This document shows, one piece after another, positions 25,070 to 33,285 of a DNA stretch of 64,000 bases (position 1 is its first letter; each line of letters opens with the position of its first letter). Below the pieces are notes generated by a model that saw only the letters and a list, made by a program, of their open reading frames with translations, did not search any database and was not told the origin of the DNA. Origin of the DNA: an uncultured Holophagaceae bacterium (GTDB taxonomy: Bacteria; Acidobacteriota; Holophagae; Holophagales; Holophagaceae); the NCBI GenBank assembly GCA_903937385.1, contig CAIZZF010000001.1, positions 62,001 through 126,000 of the forward strand. Direction: 5' to 3'. Made by a program: the position numbers and the translations under genes.

Positions 25070-25164
25070 CACCCTTCAGGGCAAGTTCTCCTAGCGCTGC
25101 TGAGTGCCTAGCCCAATCCCTCTGCGCTCCTCCCCTACCTCGTCCTTTCTCCGCGAGAGTCGTT
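25024..25164. repeat. Dispersed inverted-repeat element, copy 2
   Basis: The left end AACTCTCGCAGAGG and the right end TTTCTCCGCGAGAGTCGTT form inverted arms. The right half resembles copy 1 at 8897-9017 in order and spacing (CTCTGCGC, CCTCGTCC, TTCTC-GCGAGAGT-GTT). The left end lies inside the 3' end of the preceding gene. Confidence 0.6.
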
Positions 25165-25223
25165 GCGGTGGTGCTTGGCCAATCCTGTGCCACTGTATGC
25201 TGGGCACCTTTGCTGGAGTCCCC

Positions 25224-25793
25224 ATGCCCCGTCCCGCCACGCTGCCTGTGATCGACTGGAAGGCGATCTTCGAGTCCGGCCTTGAGTATTCAGCCTGGCT
25301 GGGCGTCGCCGAATCCGCTGAGCTGCGGGACAAGATGGAGACCCTGCGCCAGGCCCTGGTGCTGGAGCCGCAGGTGGCGGGCTTCCTGGGCGCCCTGCCC
25401 CGACCTGTCCACGTGGTGGCCATCGCCGAGGACTGGTGCGGTGATGTGGTGCGCCACGTGCCGGTGCTGCAGCGGCTGGCCGAGGCCGCGCCGTCCTTGT
25501 CTGTGCGCTATCTCAGCCGGGAGCAGCACCCGGAGGTGTTCGTGCGGTTCCTCACCAATGGCGGCGAGGCCATCCCCAAGTTCATCTTCCTCAGCGACCG
25601 CTTTGTCGAGTGCGGCAGCTGGGGTCCCATGCCCGAGGCCTGCCGCGAGCTCATCAGCCGGGGCAAGGCCTGCGGCGACGTGGGCGCCGCCCGCAAGAAA
25701 GTCGCCGCCCTCTACGAGGCCGATGGCAACCGCCGCGAGGTCATCCGCGAGCTCACCCGCCTCATCGACATCGCCGCCAGCCGCGAGCCCTGA
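25224..25793 (+). CDS. Thioredoxin-like family protein (Thioredoxin_9 type)
   Basis: A 189-residue protein with a thioredoxin-like core: VHVVAIAEDWCGDVVRHVPVLQRLAE places WCGDV at the usual active-site position, so only one cysteine of CxxC is present, as in other members of this group. The cis-Pro region IPKFIFLSDRF follows. No signal peptide, so cytoplasmic. The start at 25224 is supported by GGAG seven bases upstream. A redox or thiol-repair role is possible; no substrate can be named. It is convergent with the FixJ-type regulator 19 bases downstream. Confidence 0.75.
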   Translation: MPRPATLPVIDWKAIFESGLEYSAWLGVAESAELRDKMETLRQALVLEPQVAGFLGALPRPVHVVAIAEDWCGDVVRHVPVLQRLAEAAPSLSVRYLSREQHPEVFVRFLTNGGEAIPKFIFLSDRFVECGSWGPMPEACRELISRGKACGDVGAARKKVAALYEADGNRREVIRELTRLIDIAASREP

Positions 25794-25812
25794 CGAGCCT
25801 GCCCACCCCAGC

Positions 25813-26472
25813 TCAGAGTTCCTCCTCCTGCAGGATCCGGATGAGGTCCGCCGTGTTGCGGGCCTCCAGCTTTTCCAGGCACCGCTGCCGGTAGAGCTTG
25901 ACCGTGCGCAGGGCAAGGCCCAGCTCTTCGCCAATCACCCGATTGAGCTTGCCGTGGGCGACCCGGATCGCAACGTCATGTTCCCGCGGGGTCAGGGCCG
26001 CGAGCCGTCGAGTCAAGGACTGGGCCTTCACCCGAAGGTGCTGGCGATCTCGGCTTGCCAGGAGCGCCCTCTCCACGGCTGCCAGCAAGGTCTCGGCCTC
26101 GATGGGCTTGATCAGGAAATCCAGGGCACCGGCGCGGAAGGCCGTGACGGCCTCCCGGGCCCCACTGGCGCCGCTCATGAGCAGCACCGGCGTGTCATCG
26201 AGATCGGCCAGGCGCCGCTGAGCCTCCAGGCCATCCAGGTCCGGCATCATCACGTCGAGCAGGACACAGCTGGGTCCGGGGGGAGAGCGCCGCGGGACCT
26301 CGAGCTGCCGGAGGTAGTCCAGGGCTGAGGAGAAGCTATCGCAGGCATACCCCTCGAACTCCAGCAGCGAGGTGATCGCGGCCAGGATCTCGACATCGTC
26401 GTCGATGAGGACGATGCGGCCCCGGCGGCAGCGCTCGGCTCGTTCCGCGGCAGACCTGAGCTCCGGGCTCAT
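25813..26472 (-). CDS. FixJ-type response regulator (REC + LuxR-family HTH)
   Basis: A 219-residue protein. The receiver (about 18-135) has the acidic pair IDDD, phospho-acceptor Asp in CVLLDVMMP, conserved Ser/Thr position in LLMSGAS and Lys in LIKPIE. The output helix-turn-helix is LAALTPREHDVAIRVAHGKLNRVIGEELGLALRTVKLYRQRCLEKL. It is the last gene of the histidine kinase operon: its ATG overlaps the upstream kinase stop (ATGA at 26469-26472), so they are made together. It is likely the shared output of the three kinases (inference). Confidence 0.92.
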   Translation of the reverse strand: MSPELRSAAERAERCRRGRIVLIDDDVEILAAITSLLEFEGYACDSFSSALDYLRQLEVPRRSPPGPSCVLLDVMMPDLDGLEAQRRLADLDDTPVLLMSGASGAREAVTAFRAGALDFLIKPIEAETLLAAVERALLASRDRQHLRVKAQSLTRRLAALTPREHDVAIRVAHGKLNRVIGEELGLALRTVKLYRQRCLEKLEARNTADLIRILQEEEL

Positions 26473-27884
26473 GGCAGCACTCCGCCGGCGCCCAGCAGCG
26501 GCAGCCGGATGTCCACACTGGCCCCGCCCCCCTCGGCATTGCGGAGCACCAGGCTCCCCTTGTGCTGCTGCAGGATGGCCGTGGAGATAGACAGGCCCAA
26601 CCCCAGGCCATCGGCCTTGGTGGTGAAGTAAGGCATGCCCGCACGCTCGGCCACTTCGGGGTCAAGACCCGGCCCGGAGTCGCGGATGCTCAGGACGGCC
26701 TCATCCGCCGACCGGGTGAGCTGGATCTGGAGGGACCGCTCCGGGACCAGCTGCACGGCCTCAATAGCATTCCTGAGGACATTCAGCACCACCTGGGACA
26801 GCTGGATCGCATCCCCCTGCACCTGGACGAGTTCTCCTCCGGCCGCGAAGGCCACCCGGACGTCCTGGCGTTGCAGGTCCGGCGCCACCATTTCGAGCAT
26901 CTCCCGGGTGATCTGCTCCAGGTCCACGGGGCCCAGGTGCGGCTCAGCGGGCCGGATGAAGCTGCGGATGCGTCCGGTGATCATGGAGAGGCGGCGGACG
27001 TTGATGATGATCTTGTCCAACAGCTCAAGACTCTGGGCCGGATTCAGACGGTTCGCGGCGGTACCCCGCTGGGCCGCCTGGGCACTGGCCAGGATCGCTG
27101 TGAGGGGCTGGTTCAGCTCGTGGGCCAGGGATGCCGCCACCAGGCCAAAGCCCCGCTGGCGATCCAGATGGGCCAGCTGGTTCCCGAGGATCTGGCGCTC
27201 CTCCAGGCGAGCCTCTCCGGCAGCCGCTTCCTGCCACTGGTGTAGGGAACGCTCAAGGGCTAGGCCGATGAAGCCCACGTCCCCCGCAAGGGCGGCCAGC
27301 AGCCCCAGCATGTCCATCAGGCCAGAGCTCTGCCGTGTGCAGGCTAGGGCGCCACTCCGGGGCAGGAGCAGGTTCGCCAGGATGTAGACCATGTTGCCCG
27401 CCAGCAGCAGGTGGGCTCCGGCGATGGCCAGGGCACTCACGCTCTGCTGCCGACGGGCGATCAGCCAGGCCCACCCCACCACCTGCAGCAGGAGGATGAG
27501 GGCCACGAAGGGGACCAAGGCCATGCGGAGGGTGAGATAGCCTTGGGCCTGGCGCGTGAACTCGTAGAGCAACAGGTAGCCCAGGGAGGCCACAGCCAGC
27601 CAGCGGAACCGCCAGGGCACCTTCTGGTCCAGGCGCAGCGCCTGGATGATGCAGAGCATGCTCATGAAGTCCATGAGGTTGCTCGCTGAATCAAAGATCC
27701 GGCCCGGAAGGACCCCAGGGCGCCCGACCAGGAAGAGGCTCCCGGCACCCAGCAGGCTGCCCAGGCACCAGAGCGCCACGACCCGCGAGCGCAGCCGCGC
27801 CAAAACCACCCAGATGAGGAGGGGCAGGAGCAGGTTGATCAGCCCCAGGCTCAGGTAGGATATTCCGCTCTCCTGCCCGGTCAC
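26469..27884 (-). CDS. Membrane sensor histidine kinase, copy 1 of three
   Basis: A 471-residue kinase. The N-terminal half is a membrane sensor with about six to seven hydrophobic helices (ISYLSLGLINLLLPLLIWVVLARL and onward). The catalytic part has H-box LAHELNQPLTAILASAQAA, N-box LNVLRNAIEAVQ, G1 RDSGPGLDP and G2 GLGLGLSIST, the FixL/DctB-type arrangement. The start is inferred as GTG at 27884 (VTGQESGISYL), matching the MTGQ starts of the two paralogues; it overlaps the stop of a small upstream ORF as GTGA. The 3' end overlaps the response regulator by four bases. Confidence 0.9.
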   Translation of the reverse strand: MTGQESGISYLSLGLINLLLPLLIWVVLARLRSRVVALWCLGSLLGAGSLFLVGRPGVLPGRIFDSASNLMDFMSMLCIIQALRLDQKVPWRFRWLAVASLGYLLLYEFTRQAQGYLTLRMALVPFVALILLLQVVGWAWLIARRQQSVSALAIAGAHLLLAGNMVYILANLLLPRSGALACTRQSSGLMDMLGLLAALAGDVGFIGLALERSLHQWQEAAAGEARLEERQILGNQLAHLDRQRGFGLVAASLAHELNQPLTAILASAQAAQRGTAANRLNPAQSLELLDKIIINVRRLSMITGRIRSFIRPAEPHLGPVDLEQITREMLEMVAPDLQRQDVRVAFAAGGELVQVQGDAIQLSQVVLNVLRNAIEAVQLVPERSLQIQLTRSADEAVLSIRDSGPGLDPEVAERAGMPYFTTKADGLGLGLSISTAILQQHKGSLVLRNAEGGGASVDIRLPLLGAGGVLP

Positions 27885-28003
27885 CTCGCACCCCCGATCG
27901 CCGCACCACCGAAGCCCATCCGCTCGACGGAGGTTCCGGTGCCGGCCCTGGGCCGCACTACTTGAAGAACTGCAACGTTGGCCGTGGAGGCAGCGCAGGT
28001 CAT
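27881..28003 (-). CDS. Coupled 40-residue small ORF between kinase copies 1 and 2
   Basis: The ATG at 28003 overlaps the stop of kinase copy 2 (ATGA) with GGAGG seven bases upstream; the TGA stop overlaps the GTG start of kinase copy 1 (GTGA). The peptide begins MTCAASTANVAVLQVVRPRA and ends GGAAIGGAR; it has one weakly hydrophobic stretch but no clear helix or motif. It could be a real small protein, or a translational-coupling device that delivers ribosomes to the GTG start. The exact double overlap and strong Shine-Dalgarno argue against chance, but the sequence itself gives no function. Confidence 0.5.
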   Translation of the reverse strand: MTCAASTANVAVLQVVRPRAGTGTSVERMGFGGAAIGGAR

Positions 28004-29409
28004 GAGCCACCTCCAGCCAGGAGCGGCAGGCGGATGTCCACGCAGGCCCCGCCCCCTTCGGCGTTGCGGAGGCTCAGGCTTCCCTGGTGGTGGCGCAGGA
28101 TCGCGGTGGAGATGGACAGGCCCAGCCCCAGGCCCTGCTCCTTGGTGGTGAAGTAGGGGGTCCCGACCTGATCGGCCAGCGTGGGGTCCAGGCCCGGCCC
28201 CGAATCACGGAGGCAGAAGACGGCCTCAGTGGCCGACCGGGCGATCTCAATCTGGAGGGACCGGTCCGGGACCAGCTGCACGGCCTCGATGGCGTTCCGG
28301 AGGGCATTCAGCACCACCTGGGACAGCTGGATGGCGTCCCCCTGGACCAGGACCGGTTCCCCGCCCGCCGGGAAGGTCACCCGAACCCCATGGCGTCGCA
28401 GGTCGGGTTGCATCAGTTCGAGCATCTCCCGAGTGATCGCCTCCAGGTCCACGGGCGCCGAGTCCAGCCCGCTCGGCCGGATGAAGCCGCGGATGCGCTC
28501 CGTGATCCCGGAGATGCGGCGGGTGTTGAAGACAATCTTGTCCACCAGCTCGAGGCTCTGGGCTGAGTCCAGGCGCCCCGAGGCGGCGCGCCGCCGGACC
28601 GCTTGGGCACTGGCCAGGATCGCCGTGAGCGGCTGGTTCAGCTCATGGGCCAGGGAACCCGCCATCAAGCCCAGGCTCCGCTGACGCTCCAGATGGGCCA
28701 CCTGGTTGCCGAGGCGCAGGCTCGCCTCCAGGCGGGCCTCACTGGCGGCGGCCTTCTCCCAGCTGCGGACCGAGCGCTCGAGGGCGAGGCCGAGGAATCC
28801 CACATCGCCGGCGAGGTCGGCCAGTACCCCCGCCGAGTTGATCCGTCTGGCCAATTCCCCAAGGCGGGGCGGGAGACCGCCCCCGGCCAGTACCAACTCC
28901 AGCAGGAGGAGGACCACCCCGGCCGCCAATAGCAGATAGGCTACGGCGATGGCCAGGGCGCCCCTGCTCTGCTGGCGGCGGGCGATGCGCCAGGCCCACC
29001 CCGCCACCTGCACCATGAGGACCAGGTTGGTGAGGGCGACGAAGCCCAGGCGTAGCGGGGCATGGCCCAGCCCCTGTCGGAGGAGCTCATGGACCAGCAG
29101 GTAGCCCAGGCAGGCCGCCGCCAGCCAGCGGAGCCGCCAGGGCACACGCCGATCCAGACGCAGCGCCTGAACTGTGAGCAACAGGCCCGAGAAGGCCAGG
29201 AGGTTGGACACCGGAAAGCTGACCCAGTCCGGGAGGCTTCCCCCGATGCCGTCCAGGAGGAGACTCCCGGCACCCAGCAGGCTGCCCAGGCACCAGAGCG
29301 CCACGACCGGCGAGCGCAGCCGCCCCAGGACCACCCAGATCAGGACGGGCAGGAGCAGGTTGATCAACCCCGGGGTCAGATGGGAGAGGGTGCCCTCCTG
29401 ACCCGTCAT
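28000..29409 (-). CDS. Membrane sensor histidine kinase, copy 2 of three
   Basis: A 469-residue paralogue of the kinases on both sides, starting MTGQEGTLSHLTPGLINLLL. It has a multi-helix membrane sensor domain, then H-box LAHELNQPLTAILASAQAVRR, N-box LNALRNAIEAVQ, G1 LRDSGPGLDP and G2 GLGLGLSIST. GGAGG lies six bases before the ATG, which also overlaps the stop of copy 3 (ATGA). The most divergent part against the other copies is the sensor region around residues 170-200, consistent with different signals feeding one regulator. Confidence 0.9.
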   Translation of the reverse strand: MTGQEGTLSHLTPGLINLLLPVLIWVVLGRLRSPVVALWCLGSLLGAGSLLLDGIGGSLPDWVSFPVSNLLAFSGLLLTVQALRLDRRVPWRLRWLAAACLGYLLVHELLRQGLGHAPLRLGFVALTNLVLMVQVAGWAWRIARRQQSRGALAIAVAYLLLAAGVVLLLLELVLAGGGLPPRLGELARRINSAGVLADLAGDVGFLGLALERSVRSWEKAAASEARLEASLRLGNQVAHLERQRSLGLMAGSLAHELNQPLTAILASAQAVRRRAASGRLDSAQSLELVDKIVFNTRRISGITERIRGFIRPSGLDSAPVDLEAITREMLELMQPDLRRHGVRVTFPAGGEPVLVQGDAIQLSQVVLNALRNAIEAVQLVPDRSLQIEIARSATEAVFCLRDSGPGLDPTLADQVGTPYFTTKEQGLGLGLSISTAILRHHQGSLSLRNAEGGGACVDIRLPLLAGGGS

Positions 29410-30893
29410 TGCCCGCCTCCGGTCGATTCGGCAAGGACGACCAGCGGTGCCAGGGCGTTTTCAGCGGGGACCCGGGGCTGCCTGCTTCCAGGGGCCAGGA
29501 GCGGCAGCTGCATGACCGCGCAGGCCCCGCCCCCCTCGGCGTTGCGGAGGGTGAGGTTTCCCTGGTGCTGCTCCAGGATGGCGATGGAAATGGACAGACC
29601 CATGCCCAGGCCCCGGTCCTTGGTGGTGAAGTAGGGCCTCCCGACCTGATCGGCCAGCCCGGGGTCCAGACCCGGCCCCGTGTCGAGAATGCTCAGGAGG
29701 GCCACACTGCCGGACCGCGTGATCTGGATCTGGAGGGATCGGTCCGGGACCAGCTGCACGGCCTCGAGGGCGTTCCGGAGGACGTTCAGCACCACCTGGG
29801 AAAGCTGGATGGCGTCCCCCTGCACCAGGACCGGTTCGCTGGCAGCGGGGAAGGTCACCCGGACACCATGGCGCTGCAGGTCTGGTTGCAAGAGTTCCAG
29901 CATCTCGCGGGTGATCCGCACCAGATCCACGGGTGCCGAGTGCGGCTCGCCCGGCCGGATGAAGCTGCGGATGCGCTCGGTGATGCCGGAGATGCGGCGG
30001 CTATTGGCAATCACCTTGTCCAGCAGCTCGAGGCTCTGGGCCGGCTCCAGGCGATTCGCGGCGGTGCCCCGCCGGGCCGCCTGGGCACTGGCCAGGATGG
30101 CCATGAGGGGCTGGTTCAGCTCGTGGGCCAAGGTGGCCGCCATTAGGCCCAGGCTCCGCTGGCGATCCAGATGGGCCAGCTGGTTGCCGAGGCGCAGGCT
30201 CTCCTCCATCCGGACCTTGCAGGCCACAGCTTCCAGCTGCTGGCGCGCCGACCGCTCGAGGGCGATGCCGATGAAGCCCACGTCACCCACGATGGCGGCC
30301 AGCACGCCCGCCGAGACCAGGAGTCCCATCTCCACCAAGTGGCGGGTCGGGCCTTCGCCTCCACCACCGACCTGGATCAGGTGCACCAGACGGACGAGCA
30401 TGGCGGCGGCCAGCAGCAGATGAGATCCGGCGATGGCCAGGGCGCCCATGCTCTGCTGGCGGCGGGCGATGCGCCAGGCCCACCGGACCACCTGCAGCAG
30501 GAGGGTCAAATGGACGAGGACGATGAATTCCTTGCGGAGGGGGGCATTGCCCAGTCCCCGTTCAATAAACTCAAAATTCAGAAGATAGACCAGGCCGGCA
30601 ACGACCATCCAACGCAGCCGCCAGGGCGCCCCCTGGTCCAGGCGCAGCGCCTGGATGGAACTCAACAGGCCCGCTAAGGTCACGAGGTTGGCCACTGCAA
30701 AGCTGACCCAGTCAGGAATGCTCCCCCGGAGACCGACCAGGAGCATTCCCCCGGCATAGAGCAGGCTGCCCGCGCACCAGAGCACCACGACGCGCGAGCG
30801 CTGCCGCGCCAGGATCACCCAGGTGAGGGATGGCATGATCAGGAAGATCAGCCCCAGGAACAGGTAGGCAGTGACGCTTGCCTGCCCGGTCAT
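29406..30893 (-). CDS. Membrane sensor histidine kinase, copy 3 of three
   Basis: A 495-residue kinase, first gene of the operon, starting MTGQASVTAYLFLGLIFL. Same membrane sensor plus kinase layout: H-box LAHELNQPLMAILASAQAA, N-box LNVLRNALEAVQ, G1 LDTGPGLDP, G2 GLGMGLSIS. It has an extra C-terminal tail of about 20 residues after the ATPase domain compared with copies 1 and 2. GGAGG precedes the ATG. Its stop overlaps the start of copy 2. The promoter must lie in the gap upstream of 30893. Confidence 0.9.
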   Translation of the reverse strand: MTGQASVTAYLFLGLIFLIMPSLTWVILARQRSRVVVLWCAGSLLYAGGMLLVGLRGSIPDWVSFAVANLVTLAGLLSSIQALRLDQGAPWRLRWMVVAGLVYLLNFEFIERGLGNAPLRKEFIVLVHLTLLLQVVRWAWRIARRQQSMGALAIAGSHLLLAAAMLVRLVHLIQVGGGGEGPTRHLVEMGLLVSAGVLAAIVGDVGFIGIALERSARQQLEAVACKVRMEESLRLGNQLAHLDRQRSLGLMAATLAHELNQPLMAILASAQAARRGTAANRLEPAQSLELLDKVIANSRRISGITERIRSFIRPGEPHSAPVDLVRITREMLELLQPDLQRHGVRVTFPAASEPVLVQGDAIQLSQVVLNVLRNALEAVQLVPDRSLQIQITRSGSVALLSILDTGPGLDPGLADQVGRPYFTTKDRGLGMGLSISIAILEQHQGNLTLRNAEGGGACAVMQLPLLAPGSRQPRVPAENALAPLVVLAESTGGGQ

Positions 30894-31306
30894 TTCCCGC
30901 CTCCGGTGGCTGGGAGGCCGAAGACCGCGGATTCTCTGGAGTTGCCTGGGGGCATCATGGGGAAGCTCATGAACACGTTCCCGTGTATCGTCACACCCCC
31001 TTCAGAGGACGCCCTTCCCGGAAAATCTAGACAAATATTCGCCCCTCCGCAGAAGCACTTAGCACCTGCGCAGCATCTGCCCACCCCGCGATCCGCCCCC
31101 CGCGTTTTCAACCGCCGGGAAGGCGAACCACGGGGTGGGGCAAAGGGGCCGGGCTAGCCGGTGAATACTGGCCACGGCCAGATTCTTCAGCCTGTTTGCA
31201 CTGCCCTTTCCGGGAGGCCTGACCCCAGCCAGCCACTTTCGGGGACTAAGCAATCACCGCAGCGCCCCGGAACGGCATGGACCGGCCGTTGCCCAGGGGC
31301 GGGCCC
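30894..31306. other. Intergenic region upstream of the kinase operon
   Basis: About 410 bases without a supported gene. Contains a relatively AT-rich patch near 31020-31040 (AAATCTAGACAAATATTCG), the best candidate for the promoter of the leftward kinase operon. TCTAGACAA is also found near 18449. Nothing else recognisable. Confidence 0.35.
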
Positions 31307-31570
31307 TCACGCGGCCGGGGATTTTCGCGTTCCGGCTCTCAGCTTGGAAACTCGGAGCGAACCGGGCTGTCCGCAGGCTCGACTGGGAAGGTCCTGGCCG
31401 AAGGACTCCGCGTCGAAGTCCACGAAGGAGTCCAGGATCTGCTGCAGGAACGCGGGCATCGGAGAGAACACCTTCCGCGGATCCCGCGGCAGAGATACCT
31501 GATCCAGAGCCTCATCCCAGGCCAGCCAGGGATCCACCGCCCCTTTTTCCTGTGCTCCAAAGCTGGTCAT
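31307..31570 (-). CDS. Possible small hypothetical protein
   Basis: An 87-codon frame starting MTSFGAQEKGAVDPWLAWDE, with a G-rich Shine-Dalgarno-like run (GGGGGG) five bases before the ATG and a protein-like composition (DFDAESFGQDLPS, FLQQILDSFVDF). No family is recognised. The later part is Arg/Ser-rich as in non-coding frames. It could be a real small protein, a gene remnant or chance; it lies downstream of the methylase gene on the same strand. Confidence 0.25.
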   Translation of the reverse strand: MTSFGAQEKGAVDPWLAWDEALDQVSLPRDPRKVFSPMPAFLQQILDSFVDFDAESFGQDLPSRACGQPGSLRVSKLRAGTRKSPAA

Positions 31571-31681
31571 GCCATCCCCCCACAGCCAGGCTGGCTGCCT
31601 CTGCCATCCAGAGTAGCGACCGGGGGAGGTTCCACCAGTGCACCAAAGGGCATCATTTTGGTGTCGGAACAATTTTTTACT

Positions 31682-32470
31682 TCAGCCCCGCCCCTCAACC
31701 ATGCGGAACATCAGGATGGCCCCGGCGGCGGCGACGTTGAGGCTGTCCATGCCGGAGGCCATGGCGATGGCCACCGCGCGGTCGCAGCAGGCCAGCTGTT
31801 CCGCGTCGAGACCGGTGTCCTCGGGACCCATCACCAGGGCGCAGCGAGGCCCCGGGTGCCAGGACCGTGCGTCCTCCGCCGTGGCGGTCAGGGCCGCGGC
31901 AACCACCTCGGTGCCGGCTTCCGCCGCCTTCCAGTGCGCGAGTGGCGGCCAGGGATCTTCCGCGTGCCAGACCGGGATGCGCCAGACTGCGCCCATGGAC
32001 ACCCGCACGGTGCGGCGGCTCCAGAGGCCGGGGCCCGGTCCCGCGAGCACACCGTCCAGACCCAGGGCGGCGGCGCTCCGCAGCAGCAGGCCCAGGTTCT
32101 CGCTGTCATAGAGGCGGGGCAGCACCAGCAGCCGGCGGGCCTGCACCAGCTCCACGAAAGGCGGCGGCGAAGGCACCGCGGCACAGGCCATGAGGCCGCG
32201 ATGGAAGGGGAACCCAGCCAGCGAGGACAGCACCGAGGGTTCCGCCACCAGCAGCTCCGTGTCCGGCGGCAGCAGCTCCCGGACTGCGGCTGCGGCAGAG
32301 GTGGTGGCGGCCACGGAGACCACCTGCATCCGGCCCGCCCGGCCCGCAGCCAGCAGGTCCTCCACCAGGATCCGACCCTCGGCGATGAAGCAGGTGCCGA
32401 AGCGGGGATGCTCCCGCGTCCCGGCGAAGCGCAGGTCGCGATAGGGTTCCCAGGGATCGAAGGCCGTCAT
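31682..32470 (-). CDS. TrmH/SpoU-family RNA 2'-O-methyltransferase
   Basis: A 262-residue protein with a short N-terminal substrate-binding domain and a SPOUT domain carrying the three TrmH motifs: DSENLGLLLRSAAALG (motif 1, with Asn), CALVMGPEDTGL (motif 2) and AIAMASGMDSLNVAAAGAILMF (motif 3, SLN). It would methylate a ribose in rRNA or tRNA using S-adenosylmethionine; the target cannot be told. It starts at ATG 32470, divergent from the ResB operon across a region with a perfect 13-base palindrome. Confidence 0.88.
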   Translation of the reverse strand: MTAFDPWEPYRDLRFAGTREHPRFGTCFIAEGRILVEDLLAAGRAGRMQVVSVAATTSAAAAVRELLPPDTELLVAEPSVLSSLAGFPFHRGLMACAAVPSPPPFVELVQARRLLVLPRLYDSENLGLLLRSAAALGLDGVLAGPGPGLWSRRTVRVSMGAVWRIPVWHAEDPWPPLAHWKAAEAGTEVVAAALTATAEDARSWHPGPRCALVMGPEDTGLDAEQLACCDRAVAIAMASGMDSLNVAAAGAILMFRMVEGRG

Positions 32471-32560
32471 GGGTCCAGGTTACATGGGCGTTCCTGCCCA
32501 GACATTTTCGGGGGAAAGTCCCTCTTCCGTGCACTTAGTACTTAAGGTCTATAAGGTGTT

Positions 32561-32573
32561 GTCGAAATTCGAC
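32561..32573. promoter_or_regulatory. 13-base palindrome in a divergent promoter
   Basis: GTCGAAATTCGAC is a perfect palindrome about the central A, located between the divergent methylase gene and the lipoprotein-resB-ccsA unit. Size and place suit a repressor operator. Confidence 0.35.
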
Positions 32574-32673
32574 CTACCCCCATCCGGCAAGGTCCGATAC
32601 CCTGAAATGTCACCGAGGAAGCCCCTTGCCGAACCCACTGATTATTTCTCAACCCCCCCGCTCATCCTTTGAG

Positions 32674-33285
32674 ATGCGCGCCCTGCTGACCGGCGTCGGC
32701 CTGGCTCTCCTGGCCCTGGGCTGCCAGCGCGACCAGGTGGCCCACTACCGGGTGCCGCGGGAAGCCCCGAACGCGCCGAGCAATCCCCGCCCCGCCGCGC
32801 CTCCCCAGCCCATGGGTGAGCGCACGGGCAGCCCTTCCGACATGCCGACACCGCCTGCACCTACGGGCAAGGCCGCGCTGAAGTGGTCCCTGCCCAAGGG
32901 CTGGACCTCGGAGCCCGGCGACGGCATGCGCTTCGCCACCTTCAAGGCGCCCGTGGACGGCAAGCTGGAGGCCACCGTGGTGGTGCTGCCAGGGCCCGCG
33001 GGCGGTGAGCTGGCGAACGTCAACCGCTGGCGGGGCCAGATCGCCCTCCCGCCCCTGGATGAGCCGGGACTGGCCAAGGCCCGCACGGCCCTGAAGACCA
33101 AGGCCGGCCCGCTGAACGTCTACGACTTCAGCAGTGAAGGCAAGACCAAGAGCCGGATGGTGGCGGGCTACATCTCCACGCCGGACGGCAACACCTGGTT
33201 CCTGAAGATGACCGGCGATGCGGGCCCCGTGGCCAAGGCGAAGCCCGATTTCATGCACATCCTGGAGAGCCTCCACCTTGATTAA
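32674..33285 (+). CDS. Lipoprotein upstream of resB
   Basis: A 203-residue predicted lipoprotein: MRALLTGVGLALLALGC ends in a lipobox (LALGC), then a proline-rich linker (about residues 25-65) and a globular domain starting LKWSLPKGWTSEPGDGMRFATFKAP. The domain has the character of small surface-associated beta-sandwich proteins of unknown function. ATG 32674 gives an ideal lipoprotein signal but lacks a Shine-Dalgarno; a TTG at 32626 with GAGGAA upstream is an alternative. Its stop overlaps the resB start region, so it is probably cotranslated with the cytochrome c maturation genes and may assist them (inference). Confidence 0.75.
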   Translation: MRALLTGVGLALLALGCQRDQVAHYRVPREAPNAPSNPRPAAPPQPMGERTGSPSDMPTPPAPTGKAALKWSLPKGWTSEPGDGMRFATFKAPVDGKLEATVVVLPGPAGGELANVNRWRGQIALPPLDEPGLAKARTALKTKAGPLNVYDFSSEGKTKSRMVAGYISTPDGNTWFLKMTGDAGPVAKAKPDFMHILESLHLD

